From positions 3,121,001 through 3,185,000 of the forward strand of contig JAKTNV010000041.1 in assembly GCA_022747635.1 (NCBI GenBank): a DNA stretch of 64,000 nucleotides, written 5' to 3'. The position numbers and the translations under genes were made by a program. The stretch's first letter is position 1. Every line of letters starts with the position of its first letter. This stretch comes from Hetaerina americana (Eukaryota > Arthropoda > Insecta > Odonata > Calopterygidae). Under the pieces are notes generated by a model. That model saw only the letters and a program-made list of their open reading frames with translations. It had not been told where the DNA came from and did not search any database. Shown here piece after piece: positions 57,047 through 64,000 of the stretch.

Positions 57047-57298
57047 AAGGTAAACATTTCGGCGTTCAAGTTCATCCAGTTTATTCAAAAGGCCATTGAC
57101 ATTTCTTGTTACTGCTTTCTCCTTCTCTTCGATTGCCTGTTCCCGTGTCCTCACTGGCATTTCATATGACCACCGCGCAAATTGATGCTTCCTTTGAGCA
57201 CGACTCAAATCTTGCTTGGCATTCTCTCTCACGTAGGCCAGTCTCTGGTTGAACTTGGAGTTGCAATTGGCCTGAATTTGTTCCTTTGCTCGTTAAGT
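57047..57298 (-). CDS. Possible host exon or pseudogene: charged coiled-coil-like peptide
   Basis: The minus-strand frame between stops (57297-57299 to the TAA at 57044-57046) encodes 83 residues without stops: RAKEQIQANCNSKFNQRLAY, VRENAKQDLSRAQRKHQFAR, WSYEMPVRTREQAIEEKEKA, then VTRNVNGLLNKLDELERRNV. It is rich in Lys, Glu, Arg and Gln with heptad-like spacing. That is unlike the low-complexity frames elsewhere and matches no transposon family I know. There is no upstream ATG in frame before residue 45, so it would need to be a 3' terminal exon or a broken copy. I cannot assign a function. Confidence 0.3.
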
Positions 57299-57299
57299 A

Positions 57300-57640
57300 A
57301 TGTCTCGAACATGCCTAGGCTATTAAAGGAAGAATAGAATGCTTAGAAATGTTCCTTCTATGAAAATAATTTATCAATGAAAATAGAAATGAAAAAGTAA
57401 GTTTTATGAGGTGATTATACTGAAAGCTGTTTATTATCCACCAAAATGCTGTTCTCATGAGTATTGAATGTTGATCTTGGATATAAATGTGATGACATTT
57501 TCTTAATGAAAAGAATAATAAAGTCAGGTATATATTAAAAAAACTGTCTAGGCAAAAACAATGGGTGGTAGTACGCATATAATGGTAATATGCCGAACAT
57601 TAGAACCGTAGAGTCATAAAATTTGAGCTACTATACCTCG
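57300..57640. other. AT-rich anonymous sequence
   Basis: Nothing recognised. Confidence 0.3.
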
Positions 57641-58082
57641 GTGGATTGGCCTCTTCTCATGTGCTGAGGTGCGGTAGTGGCAATGTATTGATGTTGTGGA
57701 TCTCCAGCCCTTGCTTGTTTCCAGTGTATAGGGTTATGTTCACCGCGGCATGGCTCTCGACCCGTCGCATATCTCCACGCGTCCTCTCTACCTATTTCTT
57801 GGATTTTCGGGGGACCCCCTCTTCAAATGTCATCTTTGGCATCTCCTGACATGCTCACGAATCCGTAAGAACCCGGCCGCCCTGGGAGAGCTCTGGTGGC
57901 AACGTAAAGTCTTCCATCTTTGGAGGTGTGATCTAATTGGGGGTCCTTTGGATGGTCTGCAGACGATGATTGGCCTCCTTCGACGAGTCTCTTCACCCAG
58001 TCAGGAATCTGGAAGTCACTTCCCCCTAAGGGTTGGCTTTCTTCAACCGGCTGCTGTTCCCAGTTGAAGTGGGTGCCGGTCT

Positions 58083-58685
58083 GTGCTGGGGGAGCGGCTC
58101 GTGTGTTTTCGGGGGACTACTGAGGTATATTCCCCTCAGAGTCCCTGGAGACATATCCAGAGGCAGGTTGACGAAGTGCATATTTCTGATCCTCATCTCC
58201 TTCACGCTGCGCGGTTTCGTTCTGATCAGCGGTTGGTGGCCCAATTGCGGGAGAGGTCGGATAAGGACGTGACGTACCAGAGGGTTACATCCTACTTTAT
58301 GCCTGGGGGGTTAATTCCTAACGCCGCGGCTGCAATACGGGCGGCGGTCCGGGGCACGAACTGCTCCATGCTGCGGTTGGTAGCCAATGTATGCACCAAC
58401 GATGCTTCCAGGTACGGGTCCGAAAGGAATTTGGGTGTCTTTAGGGACCTAAAATCCGAAGTGGATCGTGTGCGGGAGGCATCTGGTGTGGACTTACGGC
58501 TGTCCATATGCAGCATTGTCCCGCGGACTGACTGCGGTGCTTACGTTTGGAGTCGTATTGAGTCTCTAAACGAAAGGTCAAGGAAATTCTGTCGGGACAT
58601 GGGGGGTGGAGTTTGTGGACTTGAGACCGGTGCTCGAGTCTTGTCGCGCTCCCTTGAACCGCTCTGGGGTCCACTACACCCCTGA
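58083..58685 (+). pseudogene. CR1 ORF1 with SGNH-type esterase domain
   Basis: A 200-codon open frame, part of a longer decayed ORF1 beginning upstream. Late-domain blocks in order are RLVAQLRERSDKDVTYQRVT, SYFMPGGLIPNAAAAIRAAV, VANVCTNDASRYGSERNLGV, then RDLKSEVDRVREASGVDLRL and YVWSRIESLNERSRKFC. The CTND block corresponds to the GTND motif of SGNH esterases found in CR1 ORF1; its glycine is changed to cysteine. The C-terminal D..H pair is out of frame after GVCGLETGARVLS. ORF1 proteins bind RNA or membranes during retrotransposition. This copy is probably inactive. Confidence 0.75.
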
Positions 58686-58966
58686 GGCGTCGGGTCGGGT
58701 GGCTCATAGGATCTTCGAGCACTGTAGATATTTTTTAGGCAAATGATTATGTTAGGAAGTGGAGTAAATTCAAATTTAAAGATAAATTTCCCTGATAGCG
58801 ATATTATAAAGTGTCGGTCAATTAGTGGGTCTCACAATACTAGGTTGCCTAAAGAACGTACAGTGCTAATGAGACAAAAGAAAGAATCACTTCTCAGAAT
58901 AAGGACCAATCGTGTATTTAGACCCCAAAAAGACTTATAAATAACATCACCAGAAAGAAGACCGCA

Positions 58967-61771
58967 ATGAACAAAAAGAAGATTCTAGACGAAGAAATAA
59001 TTTCCGTAGTAGTAGTTAACTGCCGAAGTTTAAAAAATAAGATACCGGAATTTCACCACCTCATTCATAACCAAGAGTCAGATATTATTATAGGAACTGA
59101 AAGTTTGTTAAGAGATGATATCGCAGACAGCGAAATATTTCCCAAGTCCTTGACAGTTTATAGAAACGAGCCGGCTTATAGAGCCGGAGAAGGAGTGTTT
59201 ATCGCGGTTAATAAATCTAGCGTCAGTAGAGCTGAGTTATTTCCTGACAGCTGTACATAAAGTGTCTGGTGCTCAGTAAAAATACCCAGTGCGAAAAGAA
59301 TATATGTTTGTGCGTATTATAGACCTCCCCATGATGGCGTTACCTCATTACGAGATCTAGAAAGGCAGATAAGAAGCTTTACATCAGACAACAATGAGCA
59401 TAGATTAATAATCGGTGGCGATTTTAATGTTCCCACAGTAGATTGGGATTCCTACAGTTTTACAAATGGAGTTAAAGACAAGGATTTATTCGAGTCCCTC
59501 TTATTGACGTTCATCTCAAATTCCCTACATCAATTAGTCACTTCACCAACAAGGGGAAAGAACATTCTTGATCTATTAGCTACTAATATACCCGAAAGGG
59601 TCTTAAATGTAGGAGTTATTGATGGAATCAGTGATCACAGGGCTGTTAACGCTAAATTTTTCCTAAACGTAGAAAAAGTTAACAAACCTAAGAGAAAAAT
59701 TTATTTATTCAATAAAGCTGACTATGATGGCTTAAAACGTGAGTTAAACTGTTCCTTTTTTCGATTTGACGAATTAAGTAAAACTAGGAGTGTCGAGGAT
59801 ACCTGGAATAATTTTCTTGCGATAACACCTTCAGCAATACAGAGATTCATGCCTAGTAAATATATAAGAGAGAATAAGGAACCCCGTTGGTACAACTCTG
59901 AAGTTCGGAAATCACTAAGACGGCAAAGGGCGTGCCATGCCAGAATAAAAAACGCGGTTAAAGATTCCTCCCCTGATAAAATCAATGAAACCATACAGAA
60001 TTACAAAGCATCTAGGTCCACTGCCAAGAAGGCCTTCCAGAAGTCAATAGCGGAATTCAAAAGGAAAAAATTAGGTGAACATTTAAACGATAACCCAAAG
60101 ATGGTTTGGTCCTACGTCAGGGAAGTGCAGGGAAAAAAGTCCACCGTAAACTCATTGAACAACGGAAAAGGGGATAGAGTAACAAGCAGTTTAGATAAAG
60201 CCAACATATTAAACTCATTCTTACACAGTGTTTTCAATAAATACCCCCAGAATAAATCAGAGAGCCTTCCGAAAACATTTCTACAGCCAATGCATGTAAT
60301 CGACTTTTCCACCCGCGGAATAGAGTTACTCCTTGAAAACATCGACCCCAACAAATATCCGGGACCCGATGAGATACCGGCTCACGTGTATAAAGAACTG
60401 TCGCCTGAAATCGCTCCTTATCTTAATATAATATTTGAGAAATCATTAGCAGAAGAAAGCGTGCCAAGCGGCTGGAAGATAGCTTCTGTGACACCCATAC
60501 TTAAAAATGGAGACCGGGAGGACCCCAGTAATTATAGGCCAATATCGCTCACTTCCATCTCCTGTAAGATTCTTGAGCACATCATTGTTAGTTCAATAAT
60601 GAGGTACCTCGATAGCCAAGATTTATTGATTAATAACCAACACGGGTTCCGTAAAGGTAGATCCTGCGAAACTCAACTCGCACTCTTTGTTCATGATATA
60701 ATGCATTCCGGTGAAAGTAATATTCCAGTTGATGCGATATTCCTAGATTTTAAAAAAGCTTTTGATAAAGTCCCTCATTGCAAGTTACACGCGAAGTTGG
60801 AAACGCATGGAATATACGGGAGTGTTATATGCTTGATTAGGCAACTCTTCAGAAATTGTGTTTAAACAGTCGTTCTGGACGGCGTATCATCCGATACTGT
60901 CAAGGTCACGTCGGGTGTACCACAGGGAAGTGTCATGGGCCCCCTCTTGTTTCTTATTTACATAAATGACCTCAGTACCGTGATTAATAGCAGGCTACGT
61001 CTTTTTTCTGACGATGCGGGGATTTATGGGGAAATTCGAAGTCGCGAAGGCAGAGTCACGTTAGCTAACGACCTAAATGTAATCCAGACTTGGTGCGATA
61101 CATGGCAATTGGAATTAAATTTGAAAAATGCGTCGTAATACATTTTTGGGAAAAGTGTAACACCCCTCCTATTTAGCTACAAAGTGAAACAAACAGAAAT
61201 GGCGTGGGTAGATTCCTTTAAATACTTGTGCGTAACAACTACTCACGACCTGTCCTGAGGAAAGCACATACGGGAAATGTGCGGTCGCGCTAATAAAAAA
61301 TTGGGATTTGTAAAAAGAGTGCTGGGTAAATGTGACGAAAAAGTGAAGGAACGATGTTTTCTTGCCCTAGTCAGGCCCCACCTAGGGTATGCTTCCAGTA
61401 TATGGGATCCTAAAGAGAATAATTTGATTTCGGAATTGGATCGAGTTCAGCGGAGGGGGGCTAGATTTGTCAAAAATTATGACCAACCCAGTAGCGTAAC
61501 AACTTTGCTGGACAATTCAGGTTCGGATTCCCTTACACAGCGGCGTTTACAATATAGATTAAACTTATTAAAAACATTTAAAGATGGGTCCTTTTCCGAT
61601 GACACCAAGAACATAATACGAACCCCAACGTATTACAGGCGGAGGGATCACGAATATGAGATTATAGAGATATACTGCAAGACTGACAGGTTTAAATGGT
61701 CATTTTTTCCAAGAACAATAAGAGACCAGAATGCTTGTAATCGAAATGCCCCAGGAGCCGGCTCGACATAA
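58967..61771 (+). pseudogene. CR1 ORF2 (EEP endonuclease-RT), four in-frame stops, no frameshift
   Basis: One continuous frame of 935 codons from ATG 58967 (MNKKKILDEE) to the TAA at 61769-61771. It is broken only by stops at 59258-59260, 60863-60865, 61136-61138 and 61256-61258. Endonuclease: VVVVNCRSLKNKI, IIGTESLL, GGDFNVPTVDWDSY, ISDHRAV. RT: KYPGPDEIPAHVYKEL, NYRPISLTSISCKILE, QHGFRKGRSCETQ, FLDFKKAFDKVPH, SGVPQGSVMGPLLFLIYIND. The catalytic box reads RLFSDDAGIYG, with FSDD instead of the FADD kept in the copy at 16.1 kb. C-terminus: GRANKKLGFVKRVLGK, LVRPHLGYASSIWDP, ELDRVQRRGARFV. Absence of indels implies a fairly recent insertion. Nonsense codons make it non-autonomous. Confidence 0.93.
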
Positions 61772-61975
61772 TAAGTATTCCCCTACAAGTTAGCGACTGC
61801 GCACGGTTATACGATTATATTTATGTGTATTTTATTTGCAGGTTCCCCTGACCTTTCCCCATCCATTTGAAAAACCCTAACCCCCTCATCCCTTACACTT
61901 TCCTCCTGGTGCTGCACCCCCTGCCACACAAAATTTTGGTGGCTTGCAGGGTATTGATGTAGATGTAGACGATGA

Positions 61976-62650
61976 ACTTGATCCATGCTTGCACAGGGGT
62001 TTGGGAAGCTTCGTGAGACAGCATTCGGCGGGCCTCGAACAAAAGAAATAGTCTTCCATGATTCTTTCATCTCCCGAGCACTCCTCCCCGTAGAGAGCAC
62101 CTCCTCTTTTGCACGACGCCATTATAGCGATTGCACTTGTCAAGTACTGAATATTATATCAAGTGATAAAGCTGGACGAAAAATTAACTGCTCTTCACAA
62201 GTTCACCAGTAATAGCTTTTTGAGTGCCGGTAACTACACATATGCTATCGACAGCATTGTTGCGATAGCTCCTTGGTTCCCATTATTATAATTTCCGTAA
62301 ACTTAAATAAATGAACACATAGAAATAAACTAATAAATAAAATATTATTTATTTTATTGCAAAACATTAACATGCCGCATCCGACATTGGAGACATAATA
62401 ATACCCCCCCGTTTACATTTGCAAGGCATAAAATTGGAAATATAACTAGACGCCCTTTTTACATTGGCTGGGCCTACAATTGTCACATGATTAGAGAGTT
62501 AGACTTTCAAAGTGATAGAAGAAAGTGTTTGTTTTTCCCGTGCACTATACGTGACAACAGTAAAAGATGGAATACCTAAGAGAGTAATAGGTACACGCTG
62601 TCGAAAATAGAAGTGTACAGTATTAAATTCCCAATAAAATCACCATCAAA
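61976..62650. other. Anonymous sequence
   Basis: Nothing recognised. It is AT-rich from about 62280. Confidence 0.35.
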
Positions 62651-63040
62651 GTCTGGCGTCCTACGCCCTTGTGCGGGGTGGGTAATAGGCCAATGAGTAT
62701 TAGGCTAGTGTATTTGTGGATTGTTCGTCCGGAATGTGTAGAGTAGTAACCGGTAAGAAATGTCTGAATTTCATGTGTACCGGCCCTCTTTTAAAGTATC
62801 TCCTTTTCCTCCTTGTAGATAGGCATTGAAATAGCTGATATCCATGTAATACTCGTAATATATGTGGGCATGTCGCATGAATGATTGGTGCTCGGTCGCC
62901 CCCTTTTCACGTGGTTTTTGGTGGATGTGGGGGTGCCATGTGCATGAGGAAGGAATTATATACAGCATGGCAGGTGACCTACCAACTACCCCCTGACTCC
63001 ATGCGACGGCTTGATAAATATTGCGTGGATAGATTCTTGA
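62650..63040 (+). repeat. CR1-type 3' region, same repeat as 20.4-20.95 kb
   Basis: Matches 20575-20910 in reverse: 'gcatgaatgattggtgctcg', 'cacgtggtttttggtgga' and then the tail 'ggtgacctaccaactacccc'. It has no coding sequence. Confidence 0.6.
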
Positions 63041-63199
63041 TATCACCTCATCCTTGATTCGTGGTTTCCTCATCCTTTTACCATTAACAGTTCAAATAAT
63101 ATTTTTGCTGCTTTCGATTTCCCTTTTTCGATGTATTGCCATTTTTCTCGATAGCACTCAGCACTTTTCCATAAGGCATGATTTTCTCTACAACCTACT

Positions 63200-63770
63200 G
63201 ATTCTCTAATAAAACCTTGCCAATGGATGCTACTCCTTCCTTACCAATCTCTTTAATGCGTTTATGTTCCATTCTCCAACCCGCCGCCCCTGCCCTATCT
63301 TTTTGAAACGGATGCTACATTTCATAACAACTAAATTGTGGTCTGAGTCCGCATCCGCTCCCGGGAAGCTGTGCGAATTCATCAAACTGTTCCTAAACCT
63401 GTGCCTAACCAGGATATAATCTAGCTGATACCTTTCTCAGTCACCTGGCATTTTCCATGTATACCTGCGTCTTTTGTGGTGTCTAAACCAAGTGTTGGTG
63501 ATGACTACGCCCTGTCTCCTGCAGAACTCAACTGCTTTCTCCCCGCGGTCATTCCTCGTGCCTAACCCGTAGTCCCCCACCTCATCGCCATCTCTTCCTT
63601 CGCCTACCGTAGCATTCCAATCCCCCATCACTATGAAATGTTTCCCTGCAGGAACACACGCGATTATGTCCTCTAACTCTGTAACTGTATAACCTATCGA
63701 CCTCTTCCTCCTTATGAATGCTCTTTTGCACTTATACATTTCTTTCCAATGGAAGAAAACCCGAACCGCT
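63200..63770 (-). mobile_element. LINE EEP-endonuclease fragment
   Basis: The minus strand encodes SIGYTVTELEDIIACVPAGK, HFIVMGDWNATVGEGRDGDE, YGLGTRNDRGEKAVEFCRRQ, then TNTWFRHHKRRRYTWKMPGD and an in-frame TGA. It continues ERYQLDYILVRHRFRNSLMN and ADADSDHNLVVMKCSIRF. The GDWNA and SDHNLV blocks are the catalytic aspartate/asparagine and aspartate/histidine motifs of EEP nucleases. It belongs to the same LINE type as the RT copies at 36.4 and 42.6 kb, or a close relative. RT is absent. A single stop in an otherwise open domain suggests moderate age. Confidence 0.88.
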
Positions 63771-63838
63771 GCGTGTCCATATTTTCTGGTTTCTCAGCTA
63801 TATGCATGTACTCCTTATGTCAATTCAAACGAACTGAA

Positions 63839-64000
63839 CGGGACTGGTTCCAAAAATCAAAATGTATTCTAGTCATCTTTATAATTACTTAATAATCTTC
63901 AAAATGCATTCCTCCTTCATCGATACATGCTTTGTTCAGCGCGTCTGCCACCTGCCCGCTGGACGGTATCCGATACACTGTTGAAAGCCTTTGCCGTCGC
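63839..64000 (-). mobile_element. Second copy of the 1-kb mariner family, cut by the window end
   Basis: 63839-64000 aligns with about 1045-1203 in the same orientation, with only scattered substitutions and small indels ('ggactggtt', 'ttacttaataatcttcaaaa', 'gcgtctgccacctgcccgct'). It contains the transposase C-terminus and stop. The outer TIR bases are not preserved as in the first copy. The rest lies beyond the window. Confidence 0.85.

Larger units (their letters stand above)
57645..61975 (+). mobile_element. CR1-type LINE, near full length
   Basis: About 4.3 kb with ORF1 (esterase), a short spacer, ORF2 (EEP endonuclease, RT, C-terminal domain) and the 3' UTR. The UTR ends 'cctgccacacaaaattttgg' and then 'gtattgatgtagatgtaga'. 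Homology with the copy at 15.1-18.7 kb covers ORF1's second half to the tail. The 5' border is estimated from where ORF1-like sequence begins; I saw no clear target-site duplication. Confidence 0.88.

Noticed and set aside
1..64000. CRISPR arrays, rRNA genes, bacterial operons or a phage region
   Set aside because: No spaced direct repeats, rRNA-like segments or Shine-Dalgarno-linked gene runs were seen; the repeat content is clearly animal.

Overview
This window looks like a piece of a large, transposon-rich eukaryotic genome, most likely an arthropod and probably an insect. I cannot name the species. The evidence is the repeat content: mariner/Tc1-type DNA transposons, CR1-type LINEs whose ORF1 carries an esterase domain, a jockey-like LINE, a LINE with an EEP endonuclease and the 'FADDQA' reverse transcriptase signature, and Penelope-like elements (PLEs) with GIY-YIG endonucleases. 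There are also long (TA)n microsatellites. I found no bacterial operons, rRNA, CRISPR array or convincing multi-exon host gene. Nearly every recognisable coding segment belongs to a mobile element.

Layout. 1-6.7 kb: an internally deleted mariner (1020-1934) with both terminal inverted repeats (TIRs), a LINE 3' end next to (TA)n, a PLE arranged as a large inverted duplication between two (TA)n tracts, and CR1 3' fragments. 6.9-10.1 kb: a decayed Tc1/mariner-type element plus LINE scraps. 10.1-11.3 kb: a GC-rich island without recognisable coding. 12.1-18.7 kb: an old CR1 on + (12.1-15.1) meeting, tail to tail, a younger CR1 on - (15.1-18.7). 21.3-22.6 kb: a structurally complete mariner with an uninterrupted 357-residue transposase and a D,D34D triad. 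23-30 kb: palindromic PLE-terminus-like repeats, a deleted mariner with perfect 33-bp TIRs (26432-27184), a truncated mariner (28.6-29.2) and a jockey-like LINE tail. 30-36 kb: mostly anonymous sequence, two GC-rich islands and short LINE scraps. 36-45 kb: nested LINE, PLE and (TA)n sequence, a jockey-like LINE (38.5-40.3) and a near-perfect 160-bp palindrome (40451-40610) with a hammerhead-like core on each strand. 46-53 kb: a second Tc1/mariner-type fragment, AT-rich anonymous DNA and two GC-rich islands with possible core promoters. 53.5-55.7 kb: the longest PLE (RT plus decayed endonuclease) abutting a LINE. 57.6-62 kb: a near-complete CR1 (ORF1 esterase and ORF2) inactivated by only four in-frame stops. 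62.6-64 kb: a CR1 3' tail, a LINE endonuclease fragment and, at the window edge, a second copy of the mariner family seen at 1 kb.

How the parts interact. No host pathway is visible; the relationships are those of parasites and hosts. One transposase could act in trans on elements with matching TIRs, but the deleted copies here have TIRs different from those of the intact mariner, so it is not obviously their driver. The CR1 3' tails outnumber the coding copies, as expected of 5' truncation. PLE termini and one LINE family's 3' ends repeatedly sit against (TA)n tracts. The hammerhead-like folds in PLE ends and PLE-like palindromes are the most interesting non-coding signal.
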